Numbered from the stretch's first letter, positions 1 to 8,311 are shown. The stretch is 64,000 bases of DNA from Nonomuraea sp. NEAU-A123 (GCF_018603905.1 NZ_JAHFZZ010000006.1:62001-126000); one strand, 5' to 3'. Translations and numbers: made by a program. The notes: generated from the letters alone by a model not told the origin.

Positions 1-1
1 C

Positions 2-154
2 TGGGCCGATGAGGCCGTCGGTTTCGAGATCGACGACTACACCCGCTGGCGCCTCATGGAGGGCCTCGACGACATCGGACTGACCCTGCGTCATGCCGAG
101 GATGTGGCGGCGTACGAGAATGGTCGGCAGCCATGGCTGCCGACGACCGTCTAG
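2..154 (+). CDS. leuD: 3-isopropylmalate dehydratase small subunit, C-terminal end (partial)
   Basis: Only the last 50 codons are in the window; the gene enters from the left and stops with TAG at 152-154. The residues (WADEAVGFEIDDYTRW, then LTLRHAEDVAAYE) match the C-terminus of LeuD, which with LeuC isomerises 2- to 3-isopropylmalate in leucine synthesis. The last helix and the tail with PWLPT are typical of the family. Position just upstream of an HU gene is the usual actinobacterial arrangement. The next small gene starts inside its end. The identification rests on a short segment but the fit is good. Confidence 0.88.
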   Translation, partial: WADEAVGFEIDDYTRWRLMEGLDDIGLTLRHAEDVAAYENGRQPWLPTTV

Positions 155-372
155 AAGACGACGCACTGGCGCGGCGGCTGCGCGAAGCGCACCGTCGCGT
201 CCGCATGCTGCCCGCCGCCGAAAAGGAACGCCTGGCCCGCCGCTACGTCGCGATCTGCGATCTGGCCAAGCGGGATCCGGAAAGGGCGGCGGCCCGCCTA
301 GAGGCGTTTCTCGCCGCGCTCGACAGCGATTTCGACACGCCACGCGCACCCGAAAACACGCTCGGTGATTGA
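133..372 (+). CDS. Small helical hypothetical protein overlapping leuD
   Basis: This is a 79-residue soluble protein whose ATG lies inside the end of leuD (22-base overlap), which suggests translational coupling. The sequence is rich in Arg, Ala and Asp/Glu, has no signal peptide or membrane segment, and should form two or three amphipathic helices (ARRLREAHRRVRML, then DPERAAARLEAFLAAL). I do not recognise a named domain. A competing frame across the same stretch is a low-complexity Arg/Pro shadow. The coding call rests on base composition by codon position and the coupled start. Function unknown. Confidence 0.6.
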   Translation: MAADDRLEDDALARRLREAHRRVRMLPAAEKERLARRYVAICDLAKRDPERAAARLEAFLAALDSDFDTPRAPENTLGD

Positions 373-470
373 GTTCCCTCGCGATCCCGCCTACTTTCGA
401 GCGCGTAAGGGGTTTCTACGTAGGATTCATGAGCTGGAACCCCGAGCCGTAACTGGGGGAGCAGAACTTT

Positions 471-770
471 ATGAACAAGCGAGAACTCGTCGATGCCATC
501 GCAGATCGGGTGGGCGACAGGAAAACGGCCACGGAGGCCGTGAACGCGATCATCGACGCCGTCCAGAAGGCGGTCGCCAGCGGGGACAAGGTCTCGATCA
601 CCGGCTTCGGCGCTTTCGAGATGGTCCACAAGCCGGCCAGGAGCGCTCGCAATCCGTCAACGGGTGCCGAAATCCGGGTCGCGGAGAGCTGGGGACCCAA
701 GTTCCGTCCGGGCTCGGACTTCAAGGAACTCGTGAACGTCGGCGGCAAGAAGCTCGCGAAGAAGAAGTAG
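471..770 (+). CDS. hup: HU-family DNA-binding nucleoid protein
   Basis: A 99-residue HU protein: dimerisation helices at about 1-40 (MNKRELVDAIADRVGDRKTA), then the beta-arm segment with GFGAFEMVHKPARSARNPSTG, where HU proteins insert a proline into the DNA minor groove. It ends in a short KKLAKKK tail, so it is the short HupA-like type and not the long Lys/Ala-tailed HupB/HupS type. It bends and compacts DNA as a dimer. A purine-rich ribosome site (GGGGGAGCAG) precedes the ATG. It is monocistronic: a strong hairpin follows directly and the next genes are convergent. Confidence 0.96.
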   Translation: MNKRELVDAIADRVGDRKTATEAVNAIIDAVQKAVASGDKVSITGFGAFEMVHKPARSARNPSTGAEIRVAESWGPKFRPGSDFKELVNVGGKKLAKKK

Positions 771-788
771 GCAAAGAGGCAGCCGGGC

Positions 789-818
789 GCCCGGTCCCCT
801 TCGTGGGGCCGGGCGTTT
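789..818 (+). terminator. Intrinsic terminator after hup
   Basis: The arm GCCCGGTCCCC (789-799) pairs with GGGGCCGGGC (805-814) around a TTCGT loop with one bulged T; GTTTCC follows. It separates hup from the convergent genes to its right and could serve both directions. Confidence 0.8.
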
Positions 819-820
819 CC

Positions 821-1024
821 TTATGCGGGCAGCGGAAAGGTCGACAGCGTTATGTAGGTGATCTCGTCATCCGCCATCGCGAGGCGGACCCGCTGCCCCG
901 AGCGCAGCAGCCGCAGCGGCCCCGCGTCGAAGGCGGGCGCGCCGAACTCCAGCACGGTCCCGTCATCGAGGAAGACCGAGCCGGAACGCGTCACCGGATC
1001 GAAACTGCGTACCGTCGCCTGCAT
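821..1024 (-). CDS. Cold-shock/OB-like small protein next to cofC
   Basis: A 67-residue protein starting MQATVRSFDPVTRSGSVFLD. The pattern SFDPVTRSGSVFLDDG resembles the nucleic-acid-binding strand of cold-shock domains (FxxxxGxGFI), and the rest (LRSGQRVRLAMADDEITYITL) fits the remaining OB-fold strands. The aromatic RNP residues of true CspA proteins are largely missing, so RNA binding is only inferred. It sits 41 bases downstream of cofC on the same strand and is probably cotranscribed. The start at 1024 is chosen because the longer frame upstream is low-complexity and overlaps cofC. Confidence 0.6.
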   Translation of the reverse strand: MQATVRSFDPVTRSGSVFLDDGTVLEFGAPAFDAGPLRLLRSGQRVRLAMADDEITYITLSTFPLPA

Positions 1025-1065
1025 GCGGACCAGCGTAAACGGTGGGCGTCCGCGCGGCGAGGGCG

Positions 1066-1701
1066 TCACGAAGGCGGCCACAGCTCGGCGACCACCGCCG
1101 CGGTGTGCCGCCCCAGCCCCAGGGCGATGGCGGCACGCAGGTCGTCGGGGGTGTCCACGTCGCGCCTGACCGAGTCGATGCCCTCCGGGCACAGCTCCTT
1201 GGCGCCGCCCGCCAGGTGCTTGGCCCGCGACTCCCCGCCGAAACGCGGCGTGAACGGGCGGCCCGGTCGTACCCCGTAGAAGGTGGTGCCGACGTCGAGC
1301 GCGTCGGGCACGAAGGACTGGTCGAACTCGGCGGCGCAGGCCAGCGCGGTGGCCAGCTCCGCCGGGCGCAGGGCGGGCAGGTCGGCCTGCAGGGCGCCGA
1401 CCGCGTCGCCGGGCGCGATCCGTACGGCGTGCGCCGCGCCCGTACGCAGGGCGGTGTTGAGGCCGCGGTCGGGGTCGTGCACCACCTCGGCGCCCAGCGC
1501 GGTCAGCGGCCCGGCGGCGGCCGGGTCGGCGGTCACCACGATTACCCGGGCCACCAGCGGGCAGGAGAGCGCCGCCGCGACGGTGTCGCAGGCGACGGCG
1601 ACGGCCAGCCGGGTGCGGTGGGGACCCGTGGCGGCCGCCAGTCGTGTCTTGGCCGCGACCAGCGTCTTCACCGGAATGACCAGTGACCAGCGGATGCTCA
1701 T
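1066..1701 (-). CDS. cofC: 2-phospho-L-lactate / phosphoenolpyruvate guanylyltransferase (F420 synthesis)
   Basis: A 211-residue nucleotidyltransferase of the CofC/FbiD family, which joins GTP to phospholactate or phosphoenolpyruvate to feed coenzyme F420 synthesis. The N-terminus WSLVIPVKTLVAAKTRLA is the family signature. Next come the GT-A-like core (VIVVTADPAAAGPLTALGAEVVHDPDRGLNTALRTG in pieces), ALQADLPALRPAELATAL with the metal-binding Asp, and FTPRFGGESRAKHL near the end. The start MSIRW at 1701 is taken over an upstream Met because all conserved residues lie after it. There is no clear Shine-Dalgarno, so it may be leaderless. The substrate (lactate or enolpyruvate) cannot be told from sequence. 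Confidence 0.9.
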   Translation of the reverse strand: MSIRWSLVIPVKTLVAAKTRLAAATGPHRTRLAVAVACDTVAAALSCPLVARVIVVTADPAAAGPLTALGAEVVHDPDRGLNTALRTGAAHAVRIAPGDAVGALQADLPALRPAELATALACAAEFDQSFVPDALDVGTTFYGVRPGRPFTPRFGGESRAKHLAGGAKELCPEGIDSVRRDVDTPDDLRAAIALGLGRHTAAVVAELWPPS

Positions 1702-1775
1702 AGGGTTAAGCATCGCGCCTCGACATCCCATGCGGCCAACCGGGAGACTTGGGGCGCAGACCGTAGGAGGAGATC

Positions 1776-2486
1776 ATGAGCCGCCCCACGCGCCCATCGC
1801 GTTTCTGGGAGACCCTGGCCGTAGTGATCGTGAAACCATTGTCATGGCTCCTGATCAAGAAGGACTGGCGCAGGGGCGAGCGCATCCCCCGTACCGGCGG
1901 CGTGATCATCGCGGCGAACCACCTCTCCTGGACCGACCCCGTCCTGCTGTCGCACTTCCTCTACAACAACGGTCGCTGGCCGGTCATCCTGGCCAAGTCC
2001 GTGCTGTTCAAGGTGCCGCTCCTCGGCCACGCCATCCGCTCCCTGCGGGCCATCCCGGTCGAGCGGGGCAGCAACGAGGCGGCCAGGTCGCTGAACGAGT
2101 CGTCGGAGCGGCTGAGGGACGGCGCCGCGATCTTCTTCTATCCCGAGGGCACCTGCACCCGGGATCCCGACCTGTGGCCGATGGCCGGCAAGACGGGCGC
2201 GGCGCGGCTGGCCCTGGCGAGTGGCGCGCCGGTGATCCCGGTGGCCCATTGGGGCGCGCAAGAGCTGCTGCCTTATGGGCACAAACGGCTCAGGCTGTTC
2301 CCGCGCAAGACGTTCCACGTGATGGTGGGGCCACCGGTCGACCTGTCGGCCTACTCCGGCAAGCCGCCGGAGGCCGAGGTGTTGCGCGCCGCCACCCACG
2401 ACATCATGATGGCGATCACCGCGCAGCTCGCCGAGCTGCGCGGACAGAAGGCCCCTGAGGCCCCCTACGACCCCGCCGGGCGGTGA
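1776..2486 (+). CDS. plsC: 1-acyl-sn-glycerol-3-phosphate acyltransferase
   Basis: A 236-residue PlsC-family enzyme that acylates lysophosphatidic acid to phosphatidic acid at the membrane. The catalytic NHxxxxD box appears as NHLSWTD near residue 45, the acceptor-binding FFYPEGTCTRDP motif near 120, and the third family motif as VIPVAHWG near 155. The N-terminal helix (LAVVIVKPLSWLLI) probably anchors it. GGAGGAGATC precedes the ATG. Only 4 bases separate it from gpsA, which supplies glycerol-3-phosphate, so the two form a phospholipid-precursor operon. A very broad acyl range is possible in this family. Confidence 0.93.
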   Translation: MSRPTRPSRFWETLAVVIVKPLSWLLIKKDWRRGERIPRTGGVIIAANHLSWTDPVLLSHFLYNNGRWPVILAKSVLFKVPLLGHAIRSLRAIPVERGSNEAARSLNESSERLRDGAAIFFYPEGTCTRDPDLWPMAGKTGAARLALASGAPVIPVAHWGAQELLPYGHKRLRLFPRKTFHVMVGPPVDLSAYSGKPPEAEVLRAATHDIMMAITAQLAELRGQKAPEAPYDPAGR

Positions 2487-2490
2487 CGGC

Positions 2491-3501
2491 ATGACGAAGG
2501 TGGCCGTGTTCGGCACCGGTTCGTGGGGCACCACGTTCGCGATGATCCTGGCCGAGGCCGGCAACCGGACCGTGCTGTGGGGGCGCCGGCCGGAGCTGGT
2601 CGCGGGGATCGAGCGCAGCCACACCAACCTCGACTACCTGCCCGGCGTGGCGCTGCCCACCTCGCTGCGCGCGACGACCGACCCGGCCGAGGCGCTCGAC
2701 GGCGCCGACTTCGTGGTGCTCGCCGTGCCGTCGCAGTCGCTGCGGCCCAACCTGGCCGCCTGGCGCGAGCACATCCCGCGTGACGCGGTCCTGGTCAGTC
2801 TGATGAAGGGCATCGAGCTCGGCACGACCAAGCGGATGAGCGAGGTCATCCGCGAGGTGGCGGGGGTGCCCGAGGACCGGGTCGCCGTCGTCTCGGGCCC
2901 CAACCTGGCCAAGGAGATCGCCCAGCGCCAGCCCGCCGCCACCGTCGTGGCCAGTGCGGACGAGGGCGTCGCCGCGCGGCTGCAGGACGTCTGCCACCTG
3001 CCGCCGTGGTTCCGCCCCTACACCAATACCGACGTGGTCGGCGTCGAGCTGGGCGGTGCGGTCAAGAACGTGATCGCGCTGGCCGTCGGCGTGGCCGCGG
3101 GCATGGGGATGGGCGACAACGTCGGCGCCATGCTGATGACCAGGGGACTGGCCGAGATCTCCCGGCTGGGCGCGGCGCTCGGGGCCGACCCGCACACGTT
3201 CGCCGGACTGGCCGGGATGGGCGACCTGGTGGCCACCTGCACCTCGCCGCTGTCGCGCAACCGCACGTTCGGCGAGAACCTGGGCCGCGGCATGACGCTC
3301 GCCGAGGTCATCGCCGCCACCAAGCAGACCGCCGAGGGCGTCAAGTCCTGCGAGTCCGTGCTCGAACTGGCCAGGAAGCACGACGTGGAGATGCCGATCA
3401 CCGAGGTCGTGGTGGGCGTGGTGCATGACGGCATGTCGCCGAGCGAGGCCGGGATGCTGCTCATGTCCCGCTCGCCCAAGCCCGAGCGTTACGGCGTATG
3501 A
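2491..3501 (+). CDS. gpsA: Glycerol-3-phosphate dehydrogenase [NAD(P)+]
   Basis: A 336-residue GpsA that reduces dihydroxyacetone phosphate to sn-glycerol-3-phosphate for lipid synthesis. The N-terminal Rossmann motif is VFGTGSWGTTFAMILAE (GxGxxG form), then FVVLAVPSQSLR, SLMKGIELGTTKRMSEV and VVSGPNLAKEIA. The catalytic lysine lies in ELGGAVKNVIALAVG, and the substrate loop is GLAGMGDLVATCTSPLSRN. Length and all motifs are normal. It follows plsC with a 4-base gap and precedes ddl by 58 bases; this trio order is standard in actinomycetes. Confidence 0.97.
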   Translation: MTKVAVFGTGSWGTTFAMILAEAGNRTVLWGRRPELVAGIERSHTNLDYLPGVALPTSLRATTDPAEALDGADFVVLAVPSQSLRPNLAAWREHIPRDAVLVSLMKGIELGTTKRMSEVIREVAGVPEDRVAVVSGPNLAKEIAQRQPAATVVASADEGVAARLQDVCHLPPWFRPYTNTDVVGVELGGAVKNVIALAVGVAAGMGMGDNVGAMLMTRGLAEISRLGAALGADPHTFAGLAGMGDLVATCTSPLSRNRTFGENLGRGMTLAEVIAATKQTAEGVKSCESVLELARKHDVEMPITEVVVGVVHDGMSPSEAGMLLMSRSPKPERYGV

Positions 3502-3559
3502 GGACGTGACCGCGCGCTTGACTCGCTGTCCCGGGTACACGCCGGTAGATTCGGACCTC

Positions 3560-4654
3560 ATGAGCAAGCCACGCGTCGCCGTCGTTTTCGGAGGTCGCAA
3601 TTCCGAGCATGCCGTATCCCTCATGGGAGCCGGCAGCGTGCTGGAGGCGATCGACAGGACCAAGTACGAGGTGATCCCCATCGGGATCGCCCAGGACGGC
3701 AGGTGGGTGCTGGCCGCGGCAGACCAGCGGTTCGCCATCGAGGCCGGCGAGCTGCCCGCCGTCGACACCACCGGCGCGGCCCTGGCGCTGCCGTCCGGCG
3801 GCAACTCGCTGGTGGCCTACGACCCGGGCAGCATCCCCGTCGAGCTGGGCGACGTGGACGTGGTCTTCCCCGTCATGCACGGCCCGTTCGCCGAGGACGG
3901 CACGATCCAGGGCCTGCTGGAGATGGCCGGGGTCCGCTACGTCGGCTCCGGCGTGCTGGCCAGTGCGGTGGGCATGGACAAGGCCCACATGAAGACGGTC
4001 ATGGCCGCCGCCGGGCTGCCGATCGGGCGTTATGTGGTGGTGCGCGAGCGTGACTGGCGGCTCGACCGGGACCGGGTGCTGAAGGAGGCCGAGGGGCTCG
4101 GCTGGCCGGTGTTCGTCAAGCCGGCCAGGGCCGGGTCGTCGCAGGGCATCTCCAAGGCGCACGACCGGGCCTCGCTGGAGCGGGCCGTCGAGTTCGCCCG
4201 CGAGCACGACCCCAAGGTGCTCATCGAGGCCGCCATCGAGGGGCGCGAGATCGAGTGCGCGGTGCTCGAATCACTCGGCGACGAGCCCGCGATCGCGTCG
4301 ACGCCCGGCGAGGTCAGGGTTCAGGGCGGTCAGGAGTTCTTCGACTTCGAGGCCAAGTACTACCCCGACCAGATGTCGCTCACCGTGCCCGCCGACCTGC
4401 CGGAGGCGGTGGCCGAGGAGCTGCGGGCGATGGCCGTGCGCGCGTTCGAGGCGCTCGACTGCGAGGGGCTGTCGCGGGTCGACTTCTTCTACACGCCTGA
4501 GGGGGAGCTGGTCTTCAATGAGATCAACACCATGCCCGGGTTCACCTCGTTGTCGGTGGCGCCGCAGCTGTGGGCCGCTTCGGGGCTGTCATACCCGGCG
4601 CTGGTCGACCGGCTCATCCAGCTCGCGCTGAACCGGTCACCCGGATTGCGCTGA
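3560..4654 (+). CDS. ddl: D-alanine--D-alanine ligase
   Basis: A 364-residue ATP-grasp ligase that makes D-Ala-D-Ala for peptidoglycan. The N-terminal VVFGGRNSEHAVSLMGAGS is the family signature. It continues with VFPVMHGPFAEDGTIQGLLE, the ATP-binding segment WPVFVKPARAGSSQGISKA, and the metal/substrate region SRVDFFYTPEGELVFNEINTMPGF. The ATG at 3560 is chosen because the frame continues upstream into gpsA without conserved residues. There is no sign of the D-Lac or D-Ser type, but specificity was not tested residue by residue. Its last 18 bases overlap the convergent lipoprotein gene. Confidence 0.97.
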   Translation: MSKPRVAVVFGGRNSEHAVSLMGAGSVLEAIDRTKYEVIPIGIAQDGRWVLAAADQRFAIEAGELPAVDTTGAALALPSGGNSLVAYDPGSIPVELGDVDVVFPVMHGPFAEDGTIQGLLEMAGVRYVGSGVLASAVGMDKAHMKTVMAAAGLPIGRYVVVRERDWRLDRDRVLKEAEGLGWPVFVKPARAGSSQGISKAHDRASLERAVEFAREHDPKVLIEAAIEGREIECAVLESLGDEPAIASTPGEVRVQGGQEFFDFEAKYYPDQMSLTVPADLPEAVAEELRAMAVRAFEALDCEGLSRVDFFYTPEGELVFNEINTMPGFTSLSVAPQLWAASGLSYPALVDRLIQLALNRSPGLR

Positions 4655-5068
4655 CATCTTGCCGATCGGCCCCGACAGGTCCGCGAGGACCGAAGGGGCC
4701 ACGTGTGTGCCCGCGATCGTGACCTCGACGTAGGCGGGGTCCGCGATCGCGGTGTACAGGGTCGGCCTGTCGGGGTCGGCGAACCAGCCCACGCCGTCGA
4801 TCTCCTGCAACGTGTCGGTCGGCGCCATCCGCGCGGGGCGCGGCACACCGCAGCGGAGCGCGATCTCCGCCTCCCCCCAGACCGCCACGTACGGCGAGGC
4901 GGGCGTGGACTCACCGCGTGGGGCGCCGTCGAGCGTCTTGGGCAGCCGTCCGGCCAGACTCACGCAGGCCGCCGCCGCCTCGGCCGATGGCTTGGGCGGC
5001 TCCACTTGTACGGCACCGCCGCACCCGGCGAGGGTCAGCAGGGCGAGCAGGACAGTGGCGCGGCGCAT
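4637..5068 (-). CDS. DUF3515 family lipoprotein
   Basis: A 143-residue secreted lipoprotein: signal peptide MRRATVLLALLTLAGC with the lipobox Cys at 16, then a mature domain with two further Cys (in AAAACVSLAG and ALRCGVPRP) that probably form a disulphide. The segments GESTPASPYVAVWGEAEIALRCG and IDGVGWFADPDRPTLYTA are typical of DUF3515, found between ddl and thiL in actinobacteria. Its role is unknown; the place beside ddl hints at the cell envelope. It overlaps ddl convergently by 18 bases. Confidence 0.85.
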   Translation of the reverse strand: MRRATVLLALLTLAGCGGAVQVEPPKPSAEAAAACVSLAGRLPKTLDGAPRGESTPASPYVAVWGEAEIALRCGVPRPARMAPTDTLQEIDGVGWFADPDRPTLYTAIADPAYVEVTIAGTHVAPSVLADLSGPIGKMSAQSG

Positions 5069-5082
5069 GAAATAGATTTACC

Positions 5083-5316
5083 TCAGATGTGCACGATCGG
5101 GCACGTCAGCGTACGCGTGATGCCCTCCACGGCCTGAATCTGGGCGACCACCAGCTTGCCCAGTTCGTCGACGTTGTTGGCCTCCGCGCGCACGATCACG
5201 TCGTAGGGGCCGGTGACGTCCTCCGCCTGCGTGACTCCCGGGATGCCGGAAATCTCGTGGGCCACGCTCGCGGCCTTGCCGACCTCGGTCTGAATAAGGA
5301 TGTAGGCCTGCACCAT
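5083..5316 (-). CDS. Stand-alone Lrp/AsnC ligand-binding (RAM) domain protein
   Basis: A 77-residue protein made only of the RAM/Lrp-AsnC C-terminal domain (MVQAYILIQTEVG, then GPYDVIVRAEANN, ending CPIVHI); no helix-turn-helix. Such proteins form dimers and higher oligomers that bind amino acids and can modulate full-length Lrp proteins. The start at 5316 follows a GGGAGG-type ribosome site on the minus strand (5324-5330); upstream in-frame Met lacks conserved residues. It lies between the DUF3515 lipoprotein and thiL, divergent from thiL. Confidence 0.87.
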   Translation of the reverse strand: MVQAYILIQTEVGKAASVAHEISGIPGVTQAEDVTGPYDVIVRAEANNVDELGKLVVAQIQAVEGITRTLTCPIVHI

Positions 5317-5363
5317 TACGTCCTCCCGGGCGATTCGATCACGCCGAAGGGCCACCGTACCCT

Positions 5364-6356
5364 GTGCGCGTAAGGAGGTGCGTCATCACAGTCGGAGATC
5401 TCGGCGAATTCGGAGCGGTGTCTCGTATTTCCGGAAGATTGCCGCAAGGTGCGACGGTGCTGCTCGGTCCCGGCGACGACGCCGCAATGGTCAGCGCGCC
5501 CGACGGACGCGTCGTGGTGTCTACAGATCTGCTACTCGAGGGTAGGCACTTTCGCCGCGATTGGTCCAGCGGGTACGACGTGGGGCGTAAAGCCGCAGCT
5601 CAGAACCTGGCCGACGTGGCTGCCATGGGGGCCGTGCCGACCTCCATCGTGGTCGGCCTGGGGATGCCCCCGGACCTGCCCGTCGAGTGGCTCGACGCGC
5701 TCGCCGACGGGTTCCGCGACGAGTGCGCGGTGGTGGGGGCGAGCGTCGTCGGCGGCGACATCGCGCGCAGCGAGCTGGTCGTCATCGGGGTGACCGCGCT
5801 CGGTGACCTGGGCGGCCGGCCGCCGGTGACCCGGTCGGGCGCGCGTCCGGGGCAGGTGGTGGCCGTAGCCGGACGTCTCGGGTACGCCGCCGCGGGGCTG
5901 GCGCTGCTGGAGTCCGGGTGGGCGGCTTCGCGGGGAGTACCCCTCTCCCCGCCGCAGGAGGCGCTCTGGGAGGCCGTGGCCGCGCATCGGCGCCCGTGCC
6001 CGCCCTACTCCGCGGGACCCGAGGCGGCGGAGCTGGGGGCCGCCGCGATGCTCGACGTGAGTGACGGGCTGCTCCAGGACCTCGGGCACATCGCGGCGGC
6101 CAGTGGCGTGCGCGTCGAGCTGGACCCGGCCGCATTCGTCGTGGGGGAGCCGGTGGCGGCGGCGGCCAAGGAACTGGGGGCCGATCCGCTGGACTGGATC
6201 CTCGGTGGGGGCGAGGATCACGCGCTCGCGGCGGTGTTCCCCGCAGAGGTGGCGCTCCCGCCCTCATGGCGGATCGTGGGAGACATCATCGCAGGTCAGG
6301 GCGTGGTCGTCCGAGGCCGTGAAACTGGTCATGCCGGATGGGATCACTTTGCGTGA
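5364..6356 (+). CDS. thiL: Thiamine-monophosphate kinase
   Basis: ThiL phosphorylates thiamine monophosphate to the active diphosphate. Motifs: TVGDLGEFGAVSRI, the ATP/Mg motif LLGPGDDAAMV, VVSTDLLLEGRHFRRDW, AQNLADVAAMGAVPTSIVVGL, and AAAMLDVSDGLLQDLGHIAA. Length is about 323-330 residues. The start is uncertain. The first in-frame GTG is at 5364, but the best Shine-Dalgarno, AAGGAGG, lies inside the frame at 5372-5378 and points to an ATC codon at 5385, just before TVGDLGEFG. I list the canonical GTG and flag the alternative. Confidence 0.95.
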   Translation: MRVRRCVITVGDLGEFGAVSRISGRLPQGATVLLGPGDDAAMVSAPDGRVVVSTDLLLEGRHFRRDWSSGYDVGRKAAAQNLADVAAMGAVPTSIVVGLGMPPDLPVEWLDALADGFRDECAVVGASVVGGDIARSELVVIGVTALGDLGGRPPVTRSGARPGQVVAVAGRLGYAAAGLALLESGWAASRGVPLSPPQEALWEAVAAHRRPCPPYSAGPEAAELGAAAMLDVSDGLLQDLGHIAAASGVRVELDPAAFVVGEPVAAAAKELGADPLDWILGGGEDHALAAVFPAEVALPPSWRIVGDIIAGQGVVVRGRETGHAGWDHFA

Positions 6357-6483
6357 CATTCTGCCGCGATTTGTGTAAGGTTTGGCGGATTTGGGGTGTG
6401 ACTACCGGGAATGCTGGGACAAAGCCGTAGTAAAGGTGTTATGAAGATTGGCGGCCACTGTAACCGGCAGAAAGGGCAGCCAT

Positions 6484-8286
6484 ATGGGCCGCCACGGCAC
6501 AGGTGGATCTGACGACGAGGATGAATGGGGGGACGAGGGCTCCGACGATTCTCAGGAGGACCTCAGGTTCACCACCGACCCCGCCGCGAGGTGGGCCGCC
6601 GTCCCGGATCCGACCGCCAAGAGCGCCTTCTGGGGCCCGGACGAGCAAGGGGCCGAGCCGCCAGGCTGGCCCTCGCCGCCGGACCAGGTCGAGGTGACAG
6701 GCCAGTGGGCGCCGATGCCGAAACGGGAAAGCGGACCAGCCCCGGCTGGACCGGTCCCGCTCGCATCGGTTCCTGACGTACGGCCAGACCCGTTCGAGAC
6801 GACTGGCGCGTTCGCGCCGCCGCCGCGGTCGAAGGCCGCGGGCAGGCCCTCGGAGTCGTCCGCCGAACCCCCGAGCGTGTTCACGCGCCCGGAAGGCCCC
6901 GGAGGGAACTTCACCCGGCCCGAGGGGGCTCCGGGTGCGTTCATCATGCCTCCCGACGACTCCTTCACGCGGCCTGAAGGGGCGTTCCCGCGGCCCGCAG
7001 GGCCCCCTGGGGGGCCGGGCGCGTTCCCGGAGGGGCCCACCGAGACCACGGGGGCCTTCCTGCCCCCCGAGGGCGTGTTCAACCAACCGCAGCAGCCTCC
7101 AGCCGGCGGGTTCAACCGCCAGGAGGGGCCGTTCGAGACGACCGGCGCCTTCACGCGTCCGGAGTGGGACGCCGGCCGGCCACCTGGCCCCGCCGGGGAG
7201 CCCTCCTCGAACGAGACGCGTGACTTCAACGAGCCGTTCGGCGCCACCCAGGTCTTCGGCTCCAACGAGGTGTTCGGGCCGCCGCCGAACGAGCCGCCCG
7301 CGCCGGGCGACATCAAGGTGTACGGCGCGCCGACCATGGTCGACGCGCCCACGCCCGCCTGGGCGGACAGTGGTGACAACGCCGACAACGGCTTCCTCGG
7401 CTCGGGCTGGTCGTCGGACGAGCCGCTCGACGAGCCGGAGCCGCGCAGGCGCCGTGGCCGCAAGAAGCGGGACGCCGACCCCGACGTGCTCGCCGCACCA
7501 CCCAGTGGCGGGCGGGGCAAGGTGGCGCTGCTCTCGGTCGCCGCCGTGGCCGTCGTCCTGGGCGGCACCGTCGCCGGCGTCAAGTTCATGAGCTCCTCGG
7601 ACGACCCGGGCAAGTGCGCCGGCACCACCTGCGCCGCCGTACAGGTCTCCAACCAGCCCGGCCCGAAGGTCACCGAGTCGGCCCCGGAGGAGGAGGACAC
7701 GGAGGAGCCCTCCGACGAGCCGACCGAGGAGAAGACCAAGCCCGCCAACACCCCGAAGCCGTCGGCCACGGTCAACGTGCGCACGCCGCGCCGTAGCGCC
7801 TCACCGACACCGACGCCGACCAAGACGAAGACGAAGGAGCCGGTCAGGCCCACGAGGGAGCCGGTCGCGAGTCCCACGGAGAGCCCCACGGAGGAGCCGA
7901 CCGAGGAGTCCACGACGATCAACGACCCCAATACGGGCGCCCCCGTGGATCCCCAGTCCTCTGCCACGGTCGCCCCCGCGGGCGGCCAGTCGGTGAGCCT
8001 GAACTTCGACGTGGTCAACCAGGGGCTCGTGGGCTACACCGCGCACCTGGACGTCGTCAACTCCTCCGGGGTGACGCTGCCGTCGGCCACGGTCTCCCTG
8101 CCCATCCATGGCCGGGTGCTGGACGTGACGGGCGGCGGGTGGACACAGGACGGCGATCTGCTGATCATCGATCTGTCCGAGTCGCTCGACACGGGCGGCT
8201 CCACCCAGCTCACGATCTCGGCCACGGGCCGCGGCGCCACACCGGCGAACTGCGGCATGGTCGGCGGGGAGTGCGCCGTCAACTAA
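6484..8286 (+). CDS. Single-pass membrane protein with ETTGAF repeats and CBM2-like exterior domain
   Basis: A 600-residue protein of unknown role. Residues 1-335 are a disordered, acidic and Pro/Gly-rich cytoplasmic part with three ETTGAF motifs (105-110, 187-192, 218-223) and FTRPEG repeats in between. A basic stop-transfer patch (RRRRGRKK) precedes the one membrane helix at about 347-369 (ALLSVAAVAVVLGGTVAG). Next comes a Thr/Pro/Glu/Lys linker with two Cys just outside the membrane. Residues 503-600 form a beta domain resembling family-2 carbohydrate-binding modules, with GGGW and a C590-C597 pair. The ETTGAF motif recalls the ETTSVF phosphorylation site of GarA/OdhI. The start follows AAAGGG. 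It lies between thiL and thiD. Confidence 0.85.
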   Translation: MGRHGTGGSDDEDEWGDEGSDDSQEDLRFTTDPAARWAAVPDPTAKSAFWGPDEQGAEPPGWPSPPDQVEVTGQWAPMPKRESGPAPAGPVPLASVPDVRPDPFETTGAFAPPPRSKAAGRPSESSAEPPSVFTRPEGPGGNFTRPEGAPGAFIMPPDDSFTRPEGAFPRPAGPPGGPGAFPEGPTETTGAFLPPEGVFNQPQQPPAGGFNRQEGPFETTGAFTRPEWDAGRPPGPAGEPSSNETRDFNEPFGATQVFGSNEVFGPPPNEPPAPGDIKVYGAPTMVDAPTPAWADSGDNADNGFLGSGWSSDEPLDEPEPRRRRGRKKRDADPDVLAAPPSGGRGKVALLSVAAVAVVLGGTVAGVKFMSSSDDPGKCAGTTCAAVQVSNQPGPKVTESAPEEEDTEEPSDEPTEEKTKPANTPKPSATVNVRTPRRSASPTPTPTKTKTKEPVRPTREPVASPTESPTEEPTEESTTINDPNTGAPVDPQSSATVAPAGGQSVSLNFDVVNQGLVGYTAHLDVVNSSGVTLPSATVSLPIHGRVLDVTGGGWTQDGDLLIIDLSESLDTGGSTQLTISATGRGATPANCGMVGGECAVN

Positions 8287-8311
8287 CCGGCCAGATGGTT
8301 GGATGGGCGAT

